Source of the DNA: Bathymodiolus brooksi
Taxonomy: Eukaryota; Mollusca; Bivalvia; Mytilida; Modiolidae
Reading direction: 5' to 3'
Length of the DNA: 64,000 bases
Assembly (NCBI GenBank): GCA_963680875.1
Contig: OY804577.1
Location: 100,699,906 to 100,763,905 of the forward strand
A program made the translations under genes and the position numbers. The notes under the pieces were generated by a model. It was not told the origin of the DNA and ran no database searches. It worked only from the letters and a program-made list of their open reading frames with translations. Of the stretch, positions 52,263 through 61,568 are shown in pieces (positions within the stretch are counted from its first letter, which is position 1; each line of letters begins with the position of its first letter).

Positions 52263-52576
52263 GTCAAATATTCAAACCAAGCGTCGGCAAATAACCTAAT
52301 GCCGACCGTCGTTTTGTCAAAGTTAACCCAACGTTGGTGAAAAGACGAGAACCCAACCGTTGGTCTGTCAAATCTAACTCGACGTTGGCGAGGAACCGAG
52401 AACCCGACCGTCGTTATGCCATATCTAGCCCAACGTCGGCTGAAGAACGGAAACTCGACTGTCGCTTTGCCTACACTAATCCTACGTTGGTTCAACGTCG
52501 TCAAGCCGACGCCGACCTACAGCCGACCATTACGACCTTTTACCGACGTTGGTTCGACGTCACCCTGCAGACTGGG
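52263..52576 (-). repeat. GACGTTGG-type repeat element, copy 2, with 51-bp tandem core
   Basis: Read on the minus strand it starts CCCAGTCTGCAGGGTGACGT, the terminus of the 48898 element. Its core is a degenerate tandem repeat: (A/G)CGT(T/C)GG anchors at 52281, 52331, 52382, 52433 and 52484, spaced 50, 51, 51 and 51 bp, with ACCG(T/A)(T/C)G(G/T)T about 30 bp into each unit. As 51 is 17 codons, several frames stay open, which explains the overlapping short open frames on both strands. No protein is implied. Confidence 0.8.
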
Positions 52577-53469
52577 AATACAATGCACTCTTCGACTAAA
52601 AATTTTCTTTATGCATATATGCTAGGTGGCAAATAGATTCTATATGAAAAATAGCATTATTCCAGAAATGTTTGCTGCATGCATCATACATGTTCTGTCA
52701 TACCAAACAAGTTTGCACACAGTAATGGTGTAATGAAAAAAATGTAATTAATTAAACTTAGCATATCACATGCACTGCCACTGATTACATTGTATATAGC
52801 CAGAATGTTAATACATTCACATACTGTAATGTATGCATTAAGCATATATTTCATAAAGCTTCCCTAATAGCACTGAAACATAATAATTATGTTTTATAAC
52901 AATTTAAATAAATTGTTTCAAAAATGTTGCATGGAAATTCATGTTACTATTTAAAAACAATTGTCCTATGTATTGCTACAATATACACTAGGAACTTAAT
53001 GAGAAATGCATAAAAAGTTTTCATGTAGACAAATTTCATTTAAAACCAAAAAATATAAAAAATCTTGAACATTTCACAAAAGATCCCCCCTTTTCTAAAA
53101 ATATCAAAGAATACCGGAACAACTCCTTTATATAGATGTATTAATAAATCCCGATAATTTCCGAACAGGCATGATTACGTCACCAAAGCTCTGCTTGGAT
53201 AAAGTTATTTATAGATTGGGAGAATTTGACAACTTTATATTGATGCTTGCCGTTTTCGCCATTTTTCGAGTAAAATAATAAAATCGTGAATTAAATCCCA
53301 TCTCTTTTTCATTTATCGAAGCAAAGATATATATTTATTCAGTTCGTGTAAAGTTTCTGTGCGTTTTTTGTGCATCTTTTGTTTTCAAAATTAACCCCCA
53401 TTTGATCCGGTTGAAAACGATATTTCTTTTGAGAATAAAACTATATTTTAGAAGAAGTTTTGTTACTTA
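52577..53469. other. Non-coding, nothing recognised
   Basis: A/T-rich sequence without a plausible exon, repeat copy or structured element that I can identify. Confidence 0.5.
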
Positions 53470-53806
53470 CCGTGCATGATTGACCTCCGTGGTCTGAATA
53501 CATCAATGCTAGATAATTATTGTATCAATTGGTAGAACAATACGTCGGTAAATTAAATTTTTCTTTGGTACAACTCTGAAATTGTCCTGGCCAAGATGGC
53601 GGAAGACATACATCCCGGTCATGCGCCACACAACGTCCGATAACTCTTCCCGCTCAACTCTGATTGCAAAGTCAGAAAATATGGACCGAACATCCAATGA
53701 TTTCCGGGAGCTATTACTGCTTATCCATTGAAACTTTGGCGACATATCTTTAGAGGAAGGTCCAGATTATTGATATCTGACTGTTAACTTTTTGCGGAAA
53801 AGCGGT
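53470..53806. promoter_or_regulatory. Possible first-exon/promoter region with YY1-like site and donors on both strands
   Basis: CCAAGATGGCGGAAG at 53589-53603 is a good match to the YY1 consensus (AAGATGGCGGC), which is common at transcription starts. A second weaker match, TCAAGATGGCGTCC, is at 53999. On the minus strand ATGCACG/GTAAGTAAC forms a consensus donor at 53469-53470; on the plus strand AAGCG/GTAAGCG forms one after 53806. The minus-strand frame 53509-53745 stays open for 78 codons but has no known domain and stops before the donor. I infer a transcription start region; which strand is unclear. Confidence 0.3.
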
Positions 53807-54236
53807 AAGCGAGTTTAAAACATTGTTTTGTAAACTTTTATATTTTACGTTACGATTTTGACTTTCAAAAAATTCTTAACAGTCGGATTGGTAAAATTGA
53901 AGACTTTCTGCAAATTTTAAGCCATGCATGAAGAATATTGGTCCAGGGATAGCTCCCGGAATTATTTTTGAAAATGGGCTGTTCGTTGACACATAAATCA
54001 AGATGGCGTCCGATTTTCTCGAAACGACTTCACTTTGGACGTTCAGTAGTAGTACCCAATCATATTTTTAATGCTTATAACTACCAAATTAATGAAGATC
54101 TAGTTTTCAAGTTTTATCTGATATGTTTTTTATCACGAAATAATAAATTTTAGGTGTTTTTCTAATGAAATGAAAAAGGTGAAGATTCGGGTTTTTCTAC
54201 TCCGACAGAAAATAATAACGCTATCGACGACTACGT
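53807..54236. other. Non-coding, nothing recognised
   Basis: Contains the second YY1-like match at 53999 and otherwise A/T-rich sequence with no supported exon. Confidence 0.45.
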
Positions 54237-54330
54237 TTGTCCTCCCTACCATAGATCTATGGTCCGCAAAAAATAATAATAATAAAATAAGGACTATTTG
54301 GAGCTACGGTTCCGAAGCTAGTTGGAACCT
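54237..54330 (-). repeat. Dispersed repeat, copy 2, with 16-bp palindrome
   Basis: Minus strand carries AACTAGCTTCGGAACCGTAG, CTCCAAATAGTCCTTATTTT, and TTGCGGACCATAGAT in the order seen at 47028. It includes the perfect palindrome ACCATAGATCTATGGT (54248-54263), half of which is lost in copy 1. An (ATT)n tract replaces the T tract of copy 1. Confidence 0.75.
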
Positions 54331-54418
54331 AGATATCTTGTACAAAATCAGACGATTATCTTAAATTGCAAATAGAAAATTCACAAGTTTGCATAAAGGC
54401 GGGGTACCTATAAAGTGC

Positions 54419-54610
54419 GAAACCAAATAGAAACAAAACGAAACGAAATGAAACAAAACGAAATCAACGAAAACAAAGCAAAACCAACGAAAGCAAAACG
54501 AAGTCAACAAAAACAAAACGAAATAGACTGATATGAAGAAAATGGAAGGAAAACAATAATAAAAGAAATAAACCAACGAAAACAAAACGAAATAAAGAAA
54601 TAAAAAAATG
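54419..54610 (+). repeat. Degenerate AAACGA-type low-complexity tract
   Basis: About 190 bp of imperfect AAAACGAAA, AAATCAACGA and AAGCAAAACG units with almost no T. The complement has long open frames of Phe, Val and Leu (54361-54709, minus) that are composition artefacts. Confidence 0.9.
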
Positions 54611-54849
54611 ATATTGAATACGAGTTTTTTTTATACAATAATTTTGATCAATTATAACCCATCTTGCATGTCTGTCCGTTACAGTACTCCTCGCGTACAT
54701 TACCCGCAACTCAATTCAATCCGGGTGTGCTGGCCGACAAACTTTCAGCTGTTCAAATGTCATATTTTTATTCAGTTGTGTGTGTGTGTGCGTCAGTATT
54801 TATGAAATTTCTTTTTTTTTTATAACAAAGGGAGAATAGGAGGGGGTCT

Positions 54850-54995
54850 GAGCCCGAAATCCTGAACTTAAAAACTTGAAATCCCGAATTCCTGAATTAA
54901 AAAAAAATGCAATTCCGACTACCCGAATTAGGAATTCCTGGATCTTGAATTCCCGAGCTTAAAAAGGCACAATCCCGGAGTCCCGGAAAAAAGGT
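54850..54995 (+). repeat. Degenerate (CCCGAATTC)-type tandem tract
   Basis: Recurring CCCGAA(A/T)TCCTGAA, CCCGAATTAG and CCCGAGCTTAAAAA units of about 12-15 bp. Not coding. Confidence 0.75.
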
Positions 54996-55045
54996 CCTAC
55001 CACCCCCCGAAAAAAGGTGGGAATGTAAATTTGAGTCGGACTTAC

Positions 55046-55289
55046 TTTCTGTTTTCAATTCGAATTTCATGTCTGATGCCAACGGGATAAAGAGCAGAAC
55101 ACCTTGGTGGTGCGTCATTTTTGTGAATGAGAATACATGTTGCATGGCGTTAATAAAACGAAGTCGCAGTTCGCTTACTTTCATTTGAAAACAACGTGCG
55201 TCTGCAAGCAGTTTCCAGAGTTCACTAAGGCACAGTTGATGGTTGCGGAAGAAACAAAAGTCATTGTACAGGAAGAAGTCATAAACAAG
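55046..55289 (-). CDS. Unidentified internal coding exon (81 codons)
   Basis: On the minus strand a pyrimidine-rich acceptor (CTCATGTCTTTCAG) precedes LVYDFFLYNDFCFFRNHQLC, then LSELWKLLADARCFQMKVSE, LRLRFINAMQHVFSFTKM, THHQGVLLFIPL and DMKFELKTE, and the exon ends at the strong donor GAAA/GTAAGTCC. The frame is open across all 244 nt, its composition is protein-like (leucine-rich amphipathic pattern, many aromatics) and both splice sites are consensus. I do not recognise the family. Neighbouring exons were not found: a LINE fragment lies just upstream (55577) and simple repeats just downstream. It could be one exon of a long gene or a leftover of a broken one. Confidence 0.55.
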
Positions 55290-55576
55290 CTGAAAGACAT
55301 GAGGGTCAAATTATAAACTTTTTTTTAATTTATGTTTATTATGGTTAATTAAACCATTAAACGTAAGCTGATCAGGGTTTACAGATTTTTGAATTGCCAT
55401 TGCCCATTGTCGGAAACGTAGGGGGTACCTAGTTTGTGTATTCTATAAACTCCAACATTTTTCATTTCTCATTATTCAAACTGACTGCATACACATTAAA
55501 GATGTACACCTCCTATTTTAAGTAGATTTGAGTCAACATGTCGGGACGCAGGTCCAGACCCGAATAAGGTCGAAAT

Positions 55577-55985
55577 GTGGAATATATTGCAAAATTTAAA
55601 ACCGAGTTAAGAAAACAGAAAGATATTAGACAAGTTCCTAAACATTACGAAATTGGACCTCGAAAACTTAATATTGCATTAACCCAACTTCGATGTTTTG
55701 CTTCTTTTTTAAATTATGATTTGTTCCAAGTAGGTATAGTCTCAGATCCGTCTTGTCGTTGTGGGGCCAATCGTGAAGACTCATATCACTTCTTCTTTGA
55801 TTGTTCCCATTATGCAAATATGATTCTATACATTGTTTTACAATCTCAGCTAGCTATCTAATGACTGTGCTATAGACCTCAAACCTTTAACCAATGGTAA
55901 TTCTATTCTTTCAAATGAACAGAACGAAATTATTTTTAAGCACGTGTTTGAATATATAAAGAGGTCTGAAAGGTTTCTTGTTTAA
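55577..55985 (+). pseudogene. LINE ORF2 extreme C-terminus
   Basis: Starts without a real 5' end (KFKTELRKQKDIRQVPKHYE), then RKLNIALTQLRCFASFLNY and the zinc-binding tail CRCGANREDSYHFFFDCSHY. A frameshift near 55850 leads to DCAIDLKPLTNGNSILSNEQ and the ending VFEYIKRSERFLV, stop at 55983. This CxC-x(n)-H-x(n)-C tail after the reverse transcriptase is typical of a LINE clade common in molluscs and cnidarians. The copy is 5'-truncated. Its 3' untranslated part seems to run to the A-rich GAGCAAATAAAATATG at about 56270. Confidence 0.8.
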
Positions 55986-56084
55986 GTGTTCACCAAATGA
56001 ACAACCACACACACCTTGAATATATAAAGGGGTCTGAAAGGTTTCTTGTTTAAGTGTTCACCAAATGAACAACCACACACACCA
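55948..56084 (+). repeat. 68-bp tandem duplication at the LINE 3' end
   Basis: Two copies of TTGAATATATAAAGRGGTCT...CAACCACACACACC start at 55948 and 56016, 68 bp apart, with one A/G difference. The duplicated unit holds the last codons and stop of the LINE fragment, so the last peptide motif is encoded twice. Confidence 0.92.
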
Positions 56085-56085
56085 T

Positions 56086-56863
56086 CACCACCAAATTCTC
56101 TCTCTCTTTCATTCCTTTCTTTGTTCTCTGTTCTTATTAAATTTACACATATTAATGTAAGAAATATTTATAAGCATGCATGCTCTATCAAATAATGTTG
56201 TAGCTTATTGTATATAGGAGAAGACTTCATAAGTTTGTTTAACTTGTGTCATATCCTTTTTGCACATTTGAGCAAATAAAATATGTTTAAACTAATAAGG
56301 TCTCGTTTATTTATAATTTACTGAAACACGAGTAACCTGAGGAAAAGGGGTCTCTCGAGAAGCTTTAGCACAAATTGTTCCCGTCAGGTGACCCAGCGGT
56401 CAATGTATTGGATCAACAACTAGTTTAAAATCTGCTGCAATATACCACCCTTTACGACCGCAAAACAAATGTCGTCAAAATATGGGCCTGTCGTCGTAAT
56501 TCATATGTAGGTTGTGACACTGTTTCGTGCAATAACTTCGGTTCCATTTAACGCATTTCCATGAAATTTAAACGTAGTGATCCTATAGGTACAAAATAAA
56601 GGCTAGCATTGAAAAAAGACGTTTTGGTCCCTTTTGTTTAAGAAAAACGAACAAAACGACATTTTCATAGTTTGGGATATTGAGCGTTCATTTTTCGTCT
56701 GATTTTGTTACATTTTTCCTTTGATTTCTTCATAAATTTGCCTTTTCGCAAATCATACAGGATGGTATTGAGTTACAGATTCTGGGCACTATTTGACTAC
56801 TGGATTTTCCCGACTTGTCACGTTTAATTGCCCCCTTTTTTTTGGGTCAAAATGACGGAACTA
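56086..56863. other. Non-coding, LINE 3' region and unassigned sequence
   Basis: The first part is probably the 3' untranslated region of the LINE fragment. After about 56300 I see no gene, exon or repeat that I can name. Confidence 0.45.
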
Positions 56864-57290
56864 TTAACGACTGTCATACAAGTGGGAGGCTTGATGCGTC
56901 GTAAAACCTGGTTGGAAGATGCCTGTACCAAGTCGGGAATACTATGATAGTTGTTTTCTAGTTTCACATTTGGTTATGTCTTAGGGTTAGTGAATTTACA
57001 TGTACCGATTACTTATATACTTGATAACTGCTATCAGAACCCACCATTTTCCTTGGAAAATGCCTGTACCAAGTCAGGAATGTGGCCGTTGTTTTTTTAG
57101 CTGTTCCGGTGGTTGAGATGGTTGAGCTTCTTATCGGTTTTTGTGGACTTTCCCATTTGAATGCGCCTTGGAGTACGGTACAATTGTTATTACCTTTATT
57201 CGGTAGTGTGCCAACAATCTGGCATAATGTATTATCATTGTTCTTTTCGAGATATATAGGGGTAAAAAAGACCCAACATTCTAAATTGTA
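56864..57290 (+). repeat. Mussel-type dispersed repeat, two partial copies
   Basis: First part (56864-57000): CGACTGTCATACAAGTGGGA, CGTAAAACCTGGTTGGA and GCCTGTACCAAGTCGGGAAT. Second part (57036-57290): AACCCACCATTTTCC, AATGCCTGTACCAAGTCAGG, ATGTGGCCGTTG, GGACTTTCCCATTTG, GGAGTACGGTACAATTGTTA and CCTTTATTCGG. The halves overlap in the GTACCAAGTC block, so this is either two truncated copies or one with a duplicated middle. A third copy, inverted, lies at 60755-61020. I remember this as abundant in mussels; family name unknown to me. Confidence 0.75.
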
Positions 57291-57843
57291 ATTTTCTATT
57301 TCAAATCCTATTGTCCTATTTTGAAGAACTTAAAAAAACAACAACAGAACAGGACGTACAGTGAGCCCCCTCCTTACAGAAGAACTTCTAGAAAAATTAA
57401 TGCTTGCAAAAACTAAACATAAGAATCTCTGGAAGTTTTATTGAGATCCATTCAGTTGCTTAGGAAGAGTTATGGATAACGTAACACGGTCATTCTCACT
57501 TAACTTTACCAATTCCTTAATTTGCGTGTCTTCGTTATCTCTCTTCAAAACAACAGTCAAGTACTAGAATTTCAATAGATATTTCCTTATTCCACTATAT
57601 ATGGAAGATAAATAATACCCAAAAGTTAAGCTATAACATGTCCGCGAGAAATTATTTGCAGTTGATAATGTCATCGGACCACTTTTTGTCTTTTGTCATG
57701 TCTTCAATATGAAGCATGTTTTAAAGTTGTAAGCATTTAAGGGCCTAGAAGTTAGATAGCTAACCAAATACGTGCGATTTGTCATCTCTTGTTATCAAAA
57801 CATTAAAATAAACACAGATCAGATGCATTGCAATTAGTTTCAG
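57291..57843. other. Non-coding, possible leader exon at the end
   Basis: No open frame of note. It ends with a consensus donor, TTTCAG/GTAAGTAA after 57843, that could close a 5' leader exon of the gene at 59211. Confidence 0.4.
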
Positions 57844-57882
57844 GTAAGTAATTTTCATCACCAGAATGTCCTCGATTTTATG

Positions 57883-58942
57883 TTTCCTACGTTACAGCTT
57901 AATAATGATGATATATAATTACCAAGACTCACGATTATACACTCTACTGCTTTAGTGTATTTATAATAAAGCAATAATATGAAATAGGAACGCCAATAAG
58001 AACGCAAATGATGTCTCTTGGAATTTTAGTTCGATCATCCACACGAATTCATATGTAAAAATAAGAAGGTTTCCTTCGTTACCATCATATTTCTAAAAAC
58101 AAATTGCCGTTATTTAACAAATAAGTGTTGCATAAAGAGCACCTATCTGACCTATGTACTGATATATAATAATAGATTCGCAACGATCGTATCGTAGAAC
58201 ATCGTGAAATTAACGCAATTATATATCAGAATATTTCCTTCGTTACCGAATCTATGATATATCATATGGGAATTTATTTGAGGGGTAGAATTAGATGTAA
58301 CACCGGCCTCGTTTTAGATTTACTTGATTTGCAGATGACACTTTGGTTTTACAGTCAAAACTGGAACAAAACAACGAAAATATAGTATTTCCAAGGTAAG
58401 TTGCATTAGATATATAGAAAATTTAGCAAAAATGACGTTTCGAACTTGATATGACTCCCATAATGAGGGTTAAAGTGATAAATCGTATGCACATTGAAAC
58501 ATATTTCCATATCTTTTCATTACATACACGTTTTACCGGGTAATATGACCGGTGCATATAGAGAAAGACGCTTTTGCAAAGTAACGTAGGAAACGTTTTT
58601 TACTTGACTCTTATATTTTATCGAATTTGGTACATTTTGAATTGATCAATTAAGAGTAGAAAGTGTTGTAAGATATAACCAGCGTGCGTTCGATTGTCCG
58701 TCCGTCTGTGTTCATGTTTAAATAGTATGAAATATTATTTTCAAAGATTTACTATTACGATTCTAACAAATGTCTACATACTAAAGTACTATTGGAGACA
58801 AAAACTTTCATGAAGACCGAAATCATTATTCCCATTGATGTACATACATAATATATTGACGATCTCTTCATTACACATTCGCTAGTTTGGTAATTTAAAC
58901 AGTGTACACTACAAAGCAGCTTAACAAAAGTAACATAGGAAA
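57883..58942. repeat. Upstream motif repeats TTTCCTACGTTAC in degenerate ~350-bp units
   Basis: Copies at 57883 (+), 58070 (+, TTTCCTTCGTTAC), 58234 (+, same variant), 58581 (-) and 58930 (-, GTAACATAGGAAA). Positions 57883, 58234, 58581 and 58930 are 351, 347 and 349 bp apart. Around the last two, other blocks also align (CTTTTCATTACA/CTCTTCATTACA before; GTCCGTCCGTCTGTG/GTCCGTCCGTATGTG after), so these are diverged tandem units in which the motif stayed conserved. It suggests a bound site: a transposase site or a promoter element. Confidence 0.7.
58335..58395 (+). other. Candidate 61-nt leader exon of the 59211 gene
   Basis: Acceptor TTGATTTGCAG before 58335 and donor CCAAG/GTAAGTTG after 58395. 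The exon starts with ATG and has a 16-codon upstream frame that ends TAG. The next acceptor, TTCCTTTTCAG, ends at 59201, nine bases before the ATG of the main gene. Inference from splice motifs only. Confidence 0.4.
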
Positions 58943-59210
58943 CAGTTATATCTTAACTATATATTTTATAATGTTTAATGGTACATATGGCCATCCATGC
59001 AATGATAATTGGCTATTGTCAATGATTACGTCAGTCCGTCCGTATGTGTGATCAATTACATTTGTATGCCTAGATCCTAGTCCCAAAATAAATGCATATG
59101 TATAGTATATCTCATTGAAAATACTGGTAATGCAATTATAAAACAAGACAAATACATAAACCGTTAAAGGTAACAAATACATAAACTGTTTTCCTTTTCA
59201 GATTTCTGGT

Positions 59211-61540
59211 ATGGCAAAGTCCCGAGCAGACGTACAAAGAGCTTACAGGGAGGGAAAGAAGAAAGAACTAGGACAAGAATATTTTGATAAAGAGAAAAAG
59301 AGAGTAAAAGAATATTATATACCAACAAAAGAACTATCCAGGAAAGATCGTGATGCTAGGAATCTCATGAAAAAGGAAGGCATGAGAAGGAGTCGAGACA
59401 AGAAGAAGAAAGAGAAAGGGGAATCTCTGGTGGTGAAGATGGCCTTTTCAGCTGCAAAAAGTATTGGTGGAAAAGCAAGAGTGAGAAACACTATAAAAGA
59501 ACAGAGACAACAAATACGGAAATTATCAAATGAGAAAGAAAATTACGAACAAATACAAAGCCCTCCTTCAGAAAGTACAGAGAGAAGCACATGCAAAAAG
59601 GAAAAGCATGCAGTCAAATGAGAAAACAAATTTATTGGAAACCGTTCCAGAAACACCTAGAGGTAAAGCCTATTCTGATCTTATTCAAGCAGGAGTAACA
59701 CCAGAGAAAGTACCTTCGATAAGGCGTAAACTGACAAATGCATATGCGCTACTGGGGGAAATCAAAACAGCGAGTGAACAGAGAAGGGGTAAAACAAAAG
59801 CACAACTTGAGTGGCAAAATTCTGAAAAAGTATCGAGGAATGAAATATATATCCAATGAAACAAAGCTTAACCGACACAGACTGGCAAAAGTGAAATCAA
59901 AACAATTAACACCAAATAGGCGACAAAGGTTAGTTGATCACCAGGAAAGGATGAAAAAGTTAGTTCAGGACTTTTTAAATAGAGATGAAAACAGCAGAAT
60001 ACTTCCAAATAAAAATGACGTCAAGAAAAATCCAGATGGCATCATGCAACCTAAACGGACATTAACAGACTACCTCGAAAGCTTGCATAAAACATTTTGT
60101 ATGGAGAATTCGCAAATCAAAATCAGTGTTCGATATCACATCAGTCTTGTTCGTAATCAATACAAGGAAATCAGAAATCTAAAGGAGAATTTAGGAAGAA
60201 CAGAAGTAGTTGTACAAATGGATTTCGCTGAAAACTATACGTGTTCGAACGTTTCCGAAATCCAGAGTGCTTACTGGTGGTGACTCTGCACCCCGTGGTT
60301 GCTTACTTCCGAAACCCTAATGATGAAAACGAAATAAGTCATAAATCCTTTGTCTATGTTTCTGACGAACTTGGCCATACATGACAGCCCCACCAGTCAA
60401 TATAGAAACAAGAGCATATTTCACATCATTGCAAATCATCTTCAATTGTTTGGTGCTAAAGGTAGCTGGCAGTACTTCGAGGCAGGCCATGGAAAAGGCC
60501 CCTGTGACGGCGTAGGAGTGTTGCTAAGCGCATGGCCGATGAAGCGGTCAGACAAGGACGCGTTACGATCCAAGATACATCTGATTATTTTGATTGGGCT
60601 AATGGTACTCAAGGTGCTGTAATATACGTATTTGTTTCAAAGGAACAATGTGAGGAGACACAAAATGCAATGAATACCTTGAAATTGTCATCTGTGAAAG
60701 GAACAATCAAAATTCATTCCGTTTTTGGTTTGAACGAGAACAAAATTGCTTGTCGAATATAAAGGTAATAACAAATTTACCGAACTCCGAACAATCTTAC
60801 AAAGGGAAAGAACTCATAATTATATAAACAGACAAAATCAGTCAACAACCGGAAAACTGTGAAAACCGTAATGACCCTGACTTGGTACAGGCATTTCTAA
60901 AGAAATGGTGGGTTGAATCAGATTTTAAGGCGCCAAACCTCCCGCTCTCATTACGGTTCAAAGGTTCCGGCTGTCACTGTAACAGTATTTAAATACAGGA
61001 ACAAAATAGGTAAAATAGTTGTCAAAGCAGTACCATATTCGAAATGCTTCCTGCTTTTGTGAAAATTGCTACAAGGATGGTTTATTTAGTGGACAGTGTG
61101 ATGGATGGGAGTATCATACAATCGGTGTAGAGCAGGTTCTGTCGAATGAAAATGGAAATGTAGCGGTAGAGGATTCTGTCAATTCTGATGAACAAGAGCC
61201 TGTTTTGAACAATGTGGATCTTAGACTTGATGATATTGTGGTAGATCAATATGTTGCAGCAATGTATGACGGTAACTGGTTTATCGGAAAGGTGTTATAT
61301 ATTGATAGAGATGACGGAGATGTCAACATTAGTTTCATGGAAAGGTTGAAAACTAAAGGGGAACAATCAGAATTGAAGTACAAATGGCCAAATAGTTCAG
61401 ATGAACTCTGGGTTAAATTTGAGGATATTGTTTCTGTAGTAAAGGAGCCCATACCCATTGGATCCAGCAAACGTGGATATCAAATTTCTGTTGACGATCT
61501 CAACAATATAAAGGAAAAGGTGTCTGAAAAAACATTATAG
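59211..61540 (+). pseudogene. Transposase-like multi-domain protein with Tudor/SH3-like C-terminus, broken
   Basis: The ATG follows an acceptor at 59201. Order of parts: a very basic N-terminus (MAKSRADVQRAYREGKKKEL, many Lys/Arg to about residue 75), a charged coiled-coil-like middle, then a core with VVVQMDFAENYTC (60210), VTLHPVVAYFRN, DSPTSQYRNKSIF (60381), YFEAGHGKGPCDGVG (60475) and MADEAVRQGRV, a Cys cluster (CFCENC...QC, 61050) and a Tudor/SH3-like end (YVAAMYDGNWFIGKVLYIDR, DDGDV, LWVKFEDIV). Asp, Asp and Glu/His in the core suggest an RNase-H-fold, DDE-like enzyme; this is inference. I recall similar unnamed proteins as multicopy in bivalves. At least five breaks: frame changes near 59540, 59770, 60280 and 60530, and a deletion before DSPTSQ (about 60373). 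A dispersed repeat separates core and tail. The last 173 codons (61019-61540) are open. Confidence 0.72.
60755..61020 (-). repeat. Mussel-type dispersed repeat inserted in the transposase-like gene
   Basis: On the minus strand: GAGAGCGGGAGGTTTGGCGC, CAACCCACCATTTCTTTAG, AATGCCTGTACCAAGTCAGG, TTCGGAGTTCGGTAAATTTG and TTATTACCTTTAT, in the order seen at 56864-57290. It separates ENKIACR from IRNASCFC. What looks like a splice donor at 60764 (AAAG/GTAATA) is part of the repeat's end. No clear target duplication. Confidence 0.7.
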
Positions 61541-61568
61541 ATGGTTTTGTACCATGAACAATCCGATG

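Noticed and set aside
52217..52636. Overlapping open frames on both strands (95, 100 and 69 codons)
   Set aside because: They fall on the 51-bp (17-codon) tandem core of a repeat element, which keeps frames open by chance.
54361..54709. Phe/Val/Leu-rich minus-strand frames resembling a membrane protein
   Set aside because: They are the complement of a low-complexity AAACGA tract and have no other support.
60764..61030. Intron between the core and tail of the transposase-like gene (donor AAAG/GTAATA)
   Set aside because: The donor-like sequence is the end of a dispersed repeat also seen at 57250-57290, so an insertion explains it better. An intron created from the repeat remains possible.
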